Assembly: GCA_023435645.1 (NCBI GenBank)
Contig: JAEYRK010000026.1
Location: 1-64,000, forward strand
DNA length: 64,000 nt
Origin: Bacillota bacterium
GTDB taxonomy: Bacteria > Bacillota > Clostridia > Lachnospirales > Lachnospiraceae
Direction of reading: 5' to 3'
The notes under the pieces: generated by a model
The model's input: the letters and a program-made list of their open reading frames with translations, nothing else
What the model was told of the DNA's origin: nothing
Databases searched by the model: none
Position numbers and translations under genes: made by a program
Shown: one piece after another, positions 1 to 9,363 of the stretch
Layout: every line of letters begins with the position of its first letter
Position numbering within the stretch: position 1 is the first letter of the stretch

Positions 1-1110
1 ACAGGTTCTTACATCTGCAAACATTTGAGCACGGTTTGTCAATAGCTTTAAGAACAGCATACTTACGCCATTTAAGGTATCATTTTCTGTAGCAAGAACA
101 TAAGGTTCTCTTGCTCAATTCCAGTCAAAGGAAGTATTTAAAATTGCTTCAGGGAAGTCTGTGTTCGGATAATGATCAGTCCATTGTCTTTGGCCCTGGA
201 AACCAGCTGCGATTGCATTATGGCCTAATCTCTCTTCTTCGCAGCCCTGTGGCAGGTTTGCGTTTCCATTCATCAGATCCTTAATAATCAACGCACATTT
301 TACTGTGAACTCCCAGTTTGCATCCTTCTGCTCTCTGCTATGCTGAGCATAGTCAGGGTTTTTATCAAGACCCTCTGGGCAGTTTTCCTTCACCCATCTA
401 ATTGCTCTCTCATATTCGTCTTTGTCATAGATTTCTTTCTCAATTCGGCGAATAACCTCTACTTCATCCACCGATTCTACTCGCATTCCCAAGTATTCCT
501 CAAAGAAATCCGGATCAATGCTAGAGCCTGAGATTCCCATACAGGTTGAGCCTATTTGCAGATAGGACTTCCCGCGCATTGTCGCTGCAGCGACTGCTGC
601 CCTTCCAAATCGAAGTAATTTCTCCTTCACATCCTCCGGTATTTCTGTATCATCCGCCTCTTGTACATGCTTTCCATAGATACCAAAAGCAGGAAGACCT
701 TTTCTCGCATGCGCCGCTAACACAGAGGCCAAATAAACAGCGCCCGGTCTCTCTGTTGCATTTAATCCCCATACACCTTTCATTGTCATGGAATCCATAT
801 CCATGGTTTCAGAACCATAACACCAGCATGGTGTTACTGATAAGGTAATATCTACACCTTCTTTCTTAAACTGTCTCGCACACTCTGCACTTTCCGCTAC
901 TCTTCCAATGGTTGTATTTGAAATAACTACTTTTACAGGCTCGCCATTTGAATACTTTAAATTTTCTTCAAACAGTTTTTTTGCAGCCAAAGCCATTCCC
1001 ATTGTTTGTTCTTCTAAAGATTCTCTTACCTTTAAAATTCCCTGTCTTGCATCGATAATCGGGCGAATTCCGATTACCGGATAATCACCAATTAATCTGT
1101 TTCTCTGCAT
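1..1110 (-). pseudogene. fucI: L-fucose isomerase, interrupted by an in-frame TGA and cut by the window start
   Basis: FucI interconverts L-fucose and L-fuculose, the first intracellular step of fucose use. The first 331 codons match the family from its N-terminus: GIRPIIDAR, RESLEEQTM, the VTPCWCYGSET segment, WGLNATERPGAVYLA, and IAAGFQGQRQWTD. After the DWN triplet a TGA occupies positions 115-117 where the family has a glycine (GGA to TGA would be a single change). The same frame then continues without a gap as AREPYVLATEND and ADVRT to the window edge, so the gene is otherwise intact. By family knowledge the metal ligands are a Glu in EAILN, before the stop, and an Asp in TEND, after it; the stop therefore separates the active site. 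TGA ends other genes here, so recoding is unlikely. It is the last gene of the sugar operon. A sequencing error is the main alternative. Confidence 0.85.
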
Positions 1111-1269
1111 ATTTTACCTCCATAATGGCGTTTTTCACCGCCAGCGGCTTCTTTTCTGTAATCTACTATTCCACGATGAACCATTTCTCCCATGTTTTTA
1201 TTACGTTGCATCATATCCAACTCCACCACTCGTTGTCTATTTCGCGTCCGTTAATGCTCACAGTAAAAC

Positions 1270-2358
1270 CTATATAATCTCCAGATAATCCTTATCCGGT
1301 AGTGTTGGAAATGCATGGGCCTGTCCCTCTTGATACCAGAAGGCAACAGAGGATATATCATCTTGTAATGGCAGATATCGTCCACCCTCACGCCAGCCAA
1401 GTGCTTGAATTGTCACTTTTAAATCACTAGAAAAACGAATAGGATCTAGAATGTGCCATCTGTACATACTAAAACGTAACTGACTTTTATAAAGATTATC
1501 TTGTTTGGTCACAAGGTTAAGTCCTGCATAGGGCGTAGTAAAAGGCTGATACTTATGAATTGACATATCTTCAAAATTATATGACCCACAGAAATAGTCC
1601 TCTGTTCCTGTTCCGCATATCGTTGGATACTCTTTATCCCCATCCATAAAGAACTTTATTTCACCTTCGCCCCACCAGCCATTATTATTTACGCCCCATG
1701 ACATTGCAGTTCCAATGTAGTGGCCCCGTCCCTTAATGTTGTCAACGATGACATAGTTTTCTTTGTACGGTAGTGGATTCACACGACGAAATTGAGCATG
1801 AAAATAAGCTGCGTTCTCCGGTACCTCCGTTAAGGTGTAATCAATTTGATAATACATGGTGACAGGCTCTTCACTGCGATTTTCCAATGTCATACGACAG
1901 CGCTTACGAAATGGCATAGGCCAATAGCAATTAAAAGCGCTACCTGGGTTAACACAGACCGCCAACGATGAAATCTGACCAAATTCACCCCAGCCACTCG
2001 CAAAGAAATCTCCTATTGGGCATTCAACCGAAGGTGTATTATAATCATCCCAGTATGCACGCAGTATCGTATTTCTCCATTTGCCTGTTGGTGTTAGCCA
2101 AATATGCTGGATGCAGCCTGGTCCCTCCACATCGGCAATCGTAAAGGTTTCTCCTGCTGGGATTATGATAAATGGATTTACCTTCCAACCCTTTCCCAAG
2201 TCCCTAGCAGCTTTCTGTGCAAATCCCTGCTCAAGCTCACACATGCCACCCTTCCCTTTTTCACCCGAATAGTTTTCTGGCGAAATAGAACGTGTCACTG
2301 CATCCGAAAGCATATAAAGATTACCTATATTCATATTTAATCCATTATAACTAATCAT
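1270..2358 (-). CDS. GH172-family (DUF2961) glycoside hydrolase-like protein
   Basis: The protein is about 362 residues with no signal peptide, so it should act in the cytoplasm. It shows the DUF2961 pattern: a VEGPGCIQHIWL segment near residue 75, CPIGDFFASGWGE near residue 112, and the GTGTEDYFCGSYNFE block near residue 252. The family was named GH172 after characterised members acting on fructose anhydrides and arabinofuranosides; the substrate here cannot be read from sequence. I prefer the ATG at 2358, which has AGGAG five bases upstream; a GTG at 2364 would overlap that site. It lies between the lipoprotein glycosidase and fucI in the same orientation, so a role in breaking down imported oligosaccharides is likely. 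Confidence 0.85.
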   Translation of the reverse strand: MISYNGLNMNIGNLYMLSDAVTRSISPENYSGEKGKGGMCELEQGFAQKAARDLGKGWKVNPFIIIPAGETFTIADVEGPGCIQHIWLTPTGKWRNTILRAYWDDYNTPSVECPIGDFFASGWGEFGQISSLAVCVNPGSAFNCYWPMPFRKRCRMTLENRSEEPVTMYYQIDYTLTEVPENAAYFHAQFRRVNPLPYKENYVIVDNIKGRGHYIGTAMSWGVNNNGWWGEGEIKFFMDGDKEYPTICGTGTEDYFCGSYNFEDMSIHKYQPFTTPYAGLNLVTKQDNLYKSQLRFSMYRWHILDPIRFSSDLKVTIQALGWREGGRYLPLQDDISSVAFWYQEGQAHAFPTLPDKDYLEII

Positions 2359-2473
2359 AATCACTCCTTATTAATTATACATTTTATCAATTAAGTAGGT
2401 TATTTTTATTTATTCGTAAATCTTGCCCCTAACCCTGGGTGATGCAACATATAGTGATTTAGCTAAGCTAGCA

Positions 2474-4597
2474 TTAGTCAATCTCCGCTACAATGGCAAC
2501 TATTCCATACGGCTTCAATGTTAGCTCAAAGCTTGCACCGTCAATCTTTACCTCAGTATATCTCCAAGGCACCAGTTGCTTGATATCCAATCCAAACTTC
2601 TTACCATCGATACTACCTTTTACAGTAATCTCATGATCAGTTGGATTATACATATGTATCGCAGCACCCTGTCCGCTCTCTGATAATATTACACCTGCAT
2701 ATATTTCACTGTTATCCAGTTGCAACCCTAATTTATCTTTAAATATTCCACCACCATATATTTGTGGGTAGCTTTGATATTGCTCGGTCAGAATTCCTAG
2801 CTCAGGATTTTTTTCTGGAGTAACTAGAAATGGTTCACCCATGACAAATGCTCGTCCAAATGCCCCTGGCGCACCAGCATCCATACCATGATTTGGCAAT
2901 CCTAATATTGTAATTGGTAAGGTGTACCTTGTAATTTCCGGTTTGCTTGTTTCAGAAAATCCTAATCTTCTAGCCCACATCATACCGGCTACATCAATGT
3001 ACTGTAGGTATGCATCACATACACCTTCCACTGCCAGTAGATAGTCGCCATCCTTAGACATAATTGTTTCAATTTCATCCATCATCAGTTGATAGCCTTC
3101 TGAAAAGGCTGTCGCCGGGGTTCGATGTCCATGGGTCTTATCGAAGCATAATTCCGCCGGCATTTCCATCATCTGGTCAAACCAGATTGCATCCGTACCA
3201 TGACCTCTTAGTCGCTCTACCGTAGAGGAAAGTGCCTCTCGCCAGGAAGGTGCCGCCGGGCACATAGCCACATAAGATAGACCTGTTCCGTAATTTTCAA
3301 AGTACAGCTCACCTTTCGCATTACGAAGACCGCTCTGCTCCCCATTTCCTACACCGTTACCATCCTCATCTGCGCTATACCATTTGCTCCCCGTTTCAGC
3401 GATATGATTATTCATATACATCATAATGCGGTCACCTTGATTATGTATGGCTTCTACAGAACGTCTAAAGCCGTCCTCTCCACCCATCTCCGGATCAAAC
3501 TCATAATCCGGATATCGCGAATCAAATCCATTTAGATGCCAACCTAAAACATGAAGCATATCCACGCCCAAGCCGTCTGTCTCTTTTGCAAGTTGAGACA
3601 GTCCATTGGGTGCTGCCACACCTTGTTCTAATACATAGGAAGAATTACGATTATCAGGATAATGATTGATAGTCCGTGGATACCAGCCGGTAAGACCTTT
3701 TACCATATCATTCTTTTCTCGTGTCCATCCTGCTTCTTCGATAAATTTACTATAGCGGTCCGCAGCCAGATGCCAGTTCCCTTCATAGGTAGCAATTACA
3801 ATGGCTGGTGACTGATAACTTCCTCCGGTGATAAATGGCCAAAGAGTTGTAGATAGCATAGCACTGTACCCGTTAGCACCCTTTTGCTGTCCCATTTTAT
3901 AGCTTTTATAATCCGCAGCCGGATCATGTACTCCAAAATACAAGCTTTCTGTATCATTAAACAACGCTACATATTGCATGGAAAATGGAACGGGGTAGCT
4001 AGCGGTCAGCTCAGGATAGTATCCAGCCGTGTACTTTGCTACGATATCTTCTCGAATCTCACCTTCCTTATAAGGCCATAGAAGATCATACTCCCCCTGT
4101 AGCCCTACTAGCGGTCTAGCTTCGATTGCTAAAACGGTACAACTAGAATCGAAGTTTTCGATTTTATATGTTATTTCAGCCTCACTTCCATCCTTTCCCA
4201 CGGTTACCGTTTGAACGACAATAATATCCTCTCTGCCCTCACCTATAGGGAAGGATTTTGTTATCTCTAGGGTTCTCTTATCCTTTAAAATCACATTTTT
4301 TGCAGCAATGTCCTCACTAGAAAAGATAGTGACTTGGTCAGGATCTGTGTTCCAGATATCTCCCTGGGACAGGTCTAGCATCAGCGCATAGCCTCCACCG
4401 GCTTCGCCTACAAGAAAATCAGTTCTACTCTTTTTACTGTAGAATCTTATTAAGTTTCCACTTGCTTGATCAAATCCTAGCTCTATGTTTTTATTACCAA
4501 TAGTCATCCGATTGTTATCTCCCGTATTATTACCCTTATGTGAGCAACCCGACATAATTAATAAAGCCAGGAGAGATAGCGTCACATAATATTTCAT
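2474..4597 (-). CDS. Lipoprotein glycosidase, DUF6259-like
   Basis: A 707-residue exported lipoprotein: a hydrophobic leader ends in the lipobox LIMSGC with Cys18 as the acylated residue. The body has an N-terminal beta-rich sugar-binding-like half followed by a barrel-like region with TDAIWFDQMME near residue 474 and LLAVEGVCDAY near residue 522, where the Asp and Glu are plausible catalytic carboxylates. This arrangement resembles the DUF6259 family of putative glycosidases, from memory only. Its start ATG overlaps the stop of the upstream permease by four bases, so the two are translationally coupled. On the outer face it would trim glycans for uptake by the adjacent transporter. Specific substrate unknown; the fucI and GH172 neighbours suggest a fucose-containing or furanoside-rich glycan. 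Confidence 0.7.
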   Translation of the reverse strand: MKYYVTLSLLALLIMSGCSHKGNNTGDNNRMTIGNKNIELGFDQASGNLIRFYSKKSRTDFLVGEAGGGYALMLDLSQGDIWNTDPDQVTIFSSEDIAAKNVILKDKRTLEITKSFPIGEGREDIIVVQTVTVGKDGSEAEITYKIENFDSSCTVLAIEARPLVGLQGEYDLLWPYKEGEIREDIVAKYTAGYYPELTASYPVPFSMQYVALFNDTESLYFGVHDPAADYKSYKMGQQKGANGYSAMLSTTLWPFITGGSYQSPAIVIATYEGNWHLAADRYSKFIEEAGWTREKNDMVKGLTGWYPRTINHYPDNRNSSYVLEQGVAAPNGLSQLAKETDGLGVDMLHVLGWHLNGFDSRYPDYEFDPEMGGEDGFRRSVEAIHNQGDRIMMYMNNHIAETGSKWYSADEDGNGVGNGEQSGLRNAKGELYFENYGTGLSYVAMCPAAPSWREALSSTVERLRGHGTDAIWFDQMMEMPAELCFDKTHGHRTPATAFSEGYQLMMDEIETIMSKDGDYLLAVEGVCDAYLQYIDVAGMMWARRLGFSETSKPEITRYTLPITILGLPNHGMDAGAPGAFGRAFVMGEPFLVTPEKNPELGILTEQYQSYPQIYGGGIFKDKLGLQLDNSEIYAGVILSESGQGAAIHMYNPTDHEITVKGSIDGKKFGLDIKQLVPWRYTEVKIDGASFELTLKPYGIVAIVAEID

Positions 4598-5502
4598 TCC
4601 TTCACCGATCCTATCATCACACCCTTTACAAAATACTTCTGTAAGAATGGGTATATTAAAATTATTGGAACTGTAATTACCAATACAAAGGCCATCTGTA
4701 CCGACTGTGGAGTCGTAGAAGTAGCTGCCTGTGTACCCAGTGCTGTATTCATCATCTGATTAATATTTTGCATACCGCTTGACTCAAATGTCATTTGAGA
4801 CAAAATGTCGCGTAGTAATGTAGCTGCCGGCTTAAGAGATGCCTTACTAATATAAAAGGATCCGGCAAACCAATCATTCCAATGAAAAACACCGGTAAAA
4901 AGCGCAATGGTAGCCAGTACCGGCTTCGACAGTGGCAAGTAGAATCTAGCAAATATAGTCAAATCACTGGCTCCATCCATCTTCGCTGATTCTGCAATGG
5001 ACGCAGGAATTCCTTCAAAGGAGGAGCGTATGATTACCATGTTATAAAAACTATAAATTGCCGGAAGAATATATACCCAAAATGTATTCGTTAACTTTAA
5101 ATCTCGAAATAGAATAAAGGAGGGAATGAGTCCGCCTGAAAACAATGTGGTGATGAAAAAGTATTTGATAAAAAACTTACGACCCGGCAACGCTTTATCT
5201 AGTAGTGCATAGGCAAGCATTGAGATTAATAATAGCGATATGAATACACCAATCGCCGTTCGAGCAACAGATACTACAAAGGAATTTAAAATATTAGCTT
5301 CCTCTAGAATCTTCGCATAATTATCCAGTGTAAATTTTCTAGGAAATAGCCACACTCCACCTCTCAGTGTATCAAGTCCGTCATTGAATGATAAGGCTGT
5401 AATATATAGGAAGGGATAAAGGGTAACAATGCATAATAAAACCAGAAAGATATAGTTACATATTTCAAAGGCACGCTCGCCCTTTGATAGCTTTATTTTC
5501 AT
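4594..5502 (-). CDS. Carbohydrate ABC transporter permease, LplC/MalG type
   Basis: A 302-residue integral membrane protein with six predicted hydrophobic segments and the binding-protein-dependent transport signature ESAKMDGASDLTIFARFYLP near residue 170, the cytoplasmic EAA loop that contacts the ATPase. The C-terminus FLQKYFVKGVMIGSVKE is typical of the LplC group that handles complex polysaccharide fragments. It follows the LplB-type permease by ten bases and overlaps the glycosidase gene downstream. No ATPase gene is present in the operon; such systems usually share a genome-wide MsmK-type ATPase, which is inference here. Confidence 0.93.
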   Translation of the reverse strand: MKIKLSKGERAFEICNYIFLVLLCIVTLYPFLYITALSFNDGLDTLRGGVWLFPRKFTLDNYAKILEEANILNSFVVSVARTAIGVFISLLLISMLAYALLDKALPGRKFFIKYFFITTLFSGGLIPSFILFRDLKLTNTFWVYILPAIYSFYNMVIIRSSFEGIPASIAESAKMDGASDLTIFARFYLPLSKPVLATIALFTGVFHWNDWFAGSFYISKASLKPAATLLRDILSQMTFESSGMQNINQMMNTALGTQAATSTTPQSVQMAFVLVITVPIILIYPFLQKYFVKGVMIGSVKE

Positions 5503-5512
5503 TCTTTACTCC

Positions 5513-6442
5513 TTACCACAACGATATCTCAGTTGTTTTTCGTAATATTGTATTCGTGGTCACAACGAGTATTAGTGCAATCACACCTTGGAACATACTT
5601 GCTACTGTAGCGATACTATAATTTCCCTGACGAAGACCAACCTCAACGATATATGTATCAAGTATCTGTGACAATTCGAGATTACCCGGTTGTTGCAGCA
5701 GATAGATCGGATCATATCCTGCAGAGATAAGTCCACCCACTGCTAATATAAATAGTATTCCTATAGTTGAGCTGATACTTGGTAATGTAATTTTAAATAT
5801 CATCTGTAACTTACCCGCACCATCAATTCTTGCTGCCTCGTACAGCTCAGGATTGATATTACTCATAGCCGCAAGATATACAATGGAACCCCAACCAACA
5901 CCCTTCCATACGTTTGAAATTAGCACAATCGGAAGAAACCAGCTACGCTCTCCCATAAAGAAGATGGTATCTCCTCCAAACAAACTAACTTTAAGGTCAT
6001 TGATTGGTCCACCATAGGGGGAGAGAAGTTGAGATAACATAGTAACTACAATGATCCAAGATATAAAGAATGGCAAATACGAAATTGTTTGTACCGTCCT
6101 CTTAAACCATTTCACTCGAACCTCATTTAGAAGTAAGGCAAGTATGATAGGTGCCGGAAAGCTTGTGATCAGTTTTAATACACTGATCAGTACCGTATTA
6201 CGGATTAGTTTCCAAAAGTTGGTATTATTAAAGAACAGCTTAAAAAATTTATCAATTGGATCCGCAAATTCGCTGCCAAAAATACCTTTGCTGAAAGAAT
6301 ATTCTTTGATTGAAAGTAGCAATCCAGACATAGGTACATAACAAAAGATAAAATACCAAACCACCGCTGGAAGAATAAATAGATATAGTATCTTTTTATT
6401 CCAAATTGTTGTAAGTAATTTTTTCATATTTGCTTTTTTCAA
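5513..6442 (-). CDS. Carbohydrate ABC transporter permease, LplB type
   Basis: About 309 residues with six hydrophobic segments and the EAA loop ELYEAARIDGAGKLQMIF near residue 205. The N-terminus is basic and the family match is to LplB/YtcP-type permeases paired with LplC. No ATG stands at a good distance from a ribosome site: GAGGAG at 6452-6457 is nine bases from a TTG at 6442, which I take as the start; a TTG at 6451 directly abuts that site and the ATG at 6427 is too far away. It lies between the solute-binding protein gene and the second permease in one operon. Confidence 0.9.
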   Translation of the reverse strand: MKKANMKKLLTTIWNKKILYLFILPAVVWYFIFCYVPMSGLLLSIKEYSFSKGIFGSEFADPIDKFFKLFFNNTNFWKLIRNTVLISVLKLITSFPAPIILALLLNEVRVKWFKRTVQTISYLPFFISWIIVVTMLSQLLSPYGGPINDLKVSLFGGDTIFFMGERSWFLPIVLISNVWKGVGWGSIVYLAAMSNINPELYEAARIDGAGKLQMIFKITLPSISSTIGILFILAVGGLISAGYDPIYLLQQPGNLELSQILDTYIVEVGLRQGNYSIATVASMFQGVIALILVVTTNTILRKTTEISLW

Positions 6443-6513
6443 TACTATCAACTCCTCTATGAAAGGCTGTTGTCAAATAACCAAAAGCAATTATTAAACA
6501 ACAGCCTTAAATT

Positions 6514-8238
6514 TTAATATAAAATATCTGTACCAGTTAGGTACTTCTCATTCATAAACGTTACATACTCATCGATACCGGCTTTCTTTAAATTCTTACG
6601 GTAAGTGTTTAATATATCAAGCGCTTCATCGTCAGTTTTTGCAAAGTATGCCTGCTCTATGATGGTACGATAATCATTGGTATTGAAGAAGTTATTTAAT
6701 TCCTCAATCTTAGGATATTCATGATTAAAAATAGTGATTGGATAACCTGCCTCTGCTTCCAAAGGATACATGTTTTTTACAATTTCATAGGTCTGATCTA
6801 CAATATCAGTATCTCGTCTTTTTGCTTCCTCAAACATGGTATTTGGTAATCTTGATACACCGAAGGTAGTAATTCCGCCAATTCCTTCATTGATTTCATA
6901 GCTTGGATCAGCATCCCTCTTATCGAAATATTCCTGAGTCATCTTAGGCTGTCCATTCACTACAGTGTAATGCACTCCTTCAATCCCTAAGTAAGCAAGA
7001 TTTCTTCCCTCTTCACTATTTATGTAATCAAGATACATCATTGCTGCTTCTGTATTTTTGCAATCCTTGGTGATTAACATAACGGCAGAACCAGTTTGTC
7101 CGTCAAGACGCCTTGTCTCCGGCATTCTTGCTCTTCCGTTCGCATCAAGGATAGGACCTAGTGGTATATATTCCATTTCAGGATGCTCAGCATAAAGGGA
7201 ATCGCCAAGGTTAGCTTTGATATGAGGATAATGTGCAGTGGTAAGACCAACTCCACCGACGATATGCTTCTGCTTAGCAGTATTATCATCCTGACGGAAT
7301 GCTTCAACGTCAAATAAGCCTTCCGTAATCATCTTACGCATAAATAAAACTTCTTTGTCTACATCGTCACTATAGACACCCCAGTATAACTGCTTATCAT
7401 CGCCCATTCTAAATGCGGAGAAACTGCGCGCACGGAAGGAGTTAAGATAGCATTCATAAGACCATCCATTCTGCCAGCAGCTAGCCGGGATAATTGGATT
7501 CCCTAAGATATCAGTAAAGTTGCCTTCCTTAATCTTTTTCGCGAGTTCATATAAGTCCTCAGAGCTTGTAATATCACTTGGGCTTACGTTCAGTTCCTTC
7601 AAGATATCTGCACGAGCATAAACGGTGTATCCCCAGTTGGTGGTATCATTAACCGTAGCTGGTGTATGCATTGGTAATACATATTTCTTACCATCTCCAA
7701 CGTTTTTATCCATAATATCTGAGGTTAAAAAACTCTGTGACAATCCTGACTGGTAAGATGCTTCTATATTCGGTGAAGGATATTGTGCTAGTAAATCATC
7801 ATAGGACAATAATAATCCATCCTTAGCTGCCTTCTTAATAGTAACCGTGTTCGCTTCTTCCCCGCCCCAGAAAGGTGCCATAATCATATCCGGCATATCA
7901 CTGCCTACGGAGAAGATTGCATTTAATTTCTCAACCTCAGAAGTATTAATCCACTCTGCTTTAATTGTTACGCCTGTTTTTTCGCGAATTACATTTGCAA
8001 CAGCATTATTCACTTCATCTGAGGGTTTTAAGAAGGAAAGTCCCTGCCAAGCTACAAGTAAATTTAGCGTAACTTCCTCTTTCGTTTCCTTTTTTGCTTC
8101 CTTTTCACTATTTGTATTGCTACTGTTGTTCTTATTGGTAGAAACCTCATTGTCTGTCTTTTTTGACGCACACCCTGCTAGCAATGTTATAACCAGAGAT
8201 AGAATAATTATTATATTGATAATGCCGTGTTTTTTCAT
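6514..8238 (-). CDS. Extracellular solute-binding lipoprotein of sugar ABC transporter (LplA type)
   Basis: A 574-residue lipoprotein. The leader ends in LLAGC with Cys23 as lipid anchor, followed by a Lys/Asn/Ser-rich linker (residues 24-52) and a long periplasmic-binding-protein fold with VTLNLLVAWQG at its start. Length and the paired LplB/LplC permeases place it in the group that binds oligosaccharides of complex glycans. It is the first gene of the transport operon: 155 bases separate it from the MutL-like gene upstream, and AGGAGG stands six bases before the ATG. A perfect 12-bp palindrome sits 37 bases upstream of the start and could be a regulator site. Confidence 0.93.
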   Translation of the reverse strand: MKKHGIINIIIILSLVITLLAGCASKKTDNEVSTNKNNSSNTNSEKEAKKETKEEVTLNLLVAWQGLSFLKPSDEVNNAVANVIREKTGVTIKAEWINTSEVEKLNAIFSVGSDMPDMIMAPFWGGEEANTVTIKKAAKDGLLLSYDDLLAQYPSPNIEASYQSGLSQSFLTSDIMDKNVGDGKKYVLPMHTPATVNDTTNWGYTVYARADILKELNVSPSDITSSEDLYELAKKIKEGNFTDILGNPIIPASCWQNGWSYECYLNSFRARSFSAFRMGDDKQLYWGVYSDDVDKEVLFMRKMITEGLFDVEAFRQDDNTAKQKHIVGGVGLTTAHYPHIKANLGDSLYAEHPEMEYIPLGPILDANGRARMPETRRLDGQTGSAVMLITKDCKNTEAAMMYLDYINSEEGRNLAYLGIEGVHYTVVNGQPKMTQEYFDKRDADPSYEINEGIGGITTFGVSRLPNTMFEEAKRRDTDIVDQTYEIVKNMYPLEAEAGYPITIFNHEYPKIEELNNFFNTNDYRTIIEQAYFAKTDDEALDILNTYRKNLKKAGIDEYVTFMNEKYLTGTDILY

Positions 8239-8274
8239 CTTTTTCCTCCTATTGCTATCCTAAAATAATATCTA

Positions 8275-8286
8275 TATCAGCTGATA
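8275..8286. promoter_or_regulatory. 12-bp palindrome upstream of the solute-binding protein gene
   Basis: TATCAGCTGATA is a perfect palindrome, 37 bases before the ATG of the solute-binding protein gene and in the right place to overlap its promoter. It may bind a dimeric regulator. AraC proteins usually use direct repeats, so the neighbouring regulator is not an obvious match. Confidence 0.3.
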
Positions 8287-8392
8287 CGGCAATTATCACA
8301 AATTTTACCCAAAAATGTATTTATCCTTCGGCACTTTTTATTTATCATTTTGCACACTCGAATAAAACTATTAAGAATTTTTGATATATTGA

Positions 8393-9361
8393 TTAGTAAC
8401 CCAGCTGTCTGATTGGTATAATAATGGTAAAACCGTTGGGTAATGTGACCGTTAACTCATTTTTATCCATTACCACTGTGGGTGATTCGCTTTTACCTAC
8501 CCCCTTTATTATCTTAGCCCTTAATAAAGTTTCACGTTCTATCGGTTTATGCACAGAGTTTGCTAATTCTTTCTTTTCTCTCTCTTTATTTAGTCTCCAT
8601 TGTGTGAGATGCTGCCTTATTTCGAACAGCATCTGCGTCATATCCTCTTCACTCACATTTTGCTTAAGAGATACTATAGCAAACAGCGTTTTATCATGTG
8701 CCAATTGTTCCTTTAACTGGTCGACCCACCCTTCGGGTAAGTCATACTCCCCCTCATAAATATTACTTAAGGCTACTCCTTTTGACTTTAATATATAGAT
8801 TGTCCCAGCCGCATGTCGTATAACTGCCAATCTTTTTTCACAAAAGGATGCTGGTAAGAAGCTAATTCGTTGCTCCAAGGTCTGTGCAGAGGGCATATTA
8901 AAGATTACCTTGTCGCTACTTTTTAGTTTTATTGCAATTCCATGGGAAATATAGAATCTACAGGCGGTATTTATGATTTGCTGTCTCTCATCACTATCCT
9001 TCTTCAATTTCCTATATTTATCCGGTAGATTAAAGAACATGTCAATGATACTGATATCTGTGCCTACCTCGCAGTTCAATTCCCTATAATCATGCAAATG
9101 GCCAAACATACTATGATAATAATGTCCTTTATTGGAGCCTCTATGTTTGGAGATTACTTTTAGTTCACAGTGAGGATGTATTAGTTGAAGGATCCCCTTC
9201 TGTGTGGCTGTGGGTATGTTAATGATTCCCTTTCCATTATCCCTGACACGAAGCACCGTAACTCCTCCATTTTCTACTTCTACTACGATTTCCGTAGCTG
9301 ATTGAGTCAGAGATAATTCCAGTAAGTGCTGTAATAAATCCGATGGTCTTGATATCTCCAT
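8393..9361 (-). CDS. Degenerate MutL-like GHKL protein
   Basis: The 322 residues follow the N-terminal ATPase-transducer half of MutL. SRPSDLLQHLLELSLTQSAT aligns with the RPASVVKELVENSLDAGAT region, RVRDNGKGI (residues 38-46) matches the ATP-lid-side Asp motif, and GTDISIIDMFFNLPDKYRKL (100-119) matches the DLFFNTPARRKFL segment. The catalytic Glu is replaced by His12 and the Mg-binding Asn by Leu16, and the GFRGEAL box is replaced by HRGSNKG, so ATP hydrolysis is doubtful. The first ~20 residues of MutL and the endonuclease/dimerisation half are absent. The start is fixed by GAGGAGG inside the last codons of the AraC gene, two bases away, so both are made together. Function unknown; a structural or regulatory partner of the AraC protein is possible. 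Confidence 0.7.
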   Translation of the reverse strand: MEISRPSDLLQHLLELSLTQSATEIVVEVENGGVTVLRVRDNGKGIINIPTATQKGILQLIHPHCELKVISKHRGSNKGHYYHSMFGHLHDYRELNCEVGTDISIIDMFFNLPDKYRKLKKDSDERQQIINTACRFYISHGIAIKLKSSDKVIFNMPSAQTLEQRISFLPASFCEKRLAVIRHAAGTIYILKSKGVALSNIYEGEYDLPEGWVDQLKEQLAHDKTLFAIVSLKQNVSEEDMTQMLFEIRQHLTQWRLNKEREKKELANSVHKPIERETLLRAKIIKGVGKSESPTVVMDKNELTVTLPNGFTIIIPIRQLGY

Positions 9362-9363
9362 GT

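Noticed and set aside
115..117. TGA in fucI read as selenocysteine or as glycine (alternative code)
   Set aside because: The family has Gly here, no selenocysteine element is seen, and TGA ends other genes in the window (for example at 39199-39201 and 58032-58034).
340..848. Plus-strand open frames over fucI
   Set aside because: They lie opposite a well-matched coding frame and have no ribosome sites or family features.
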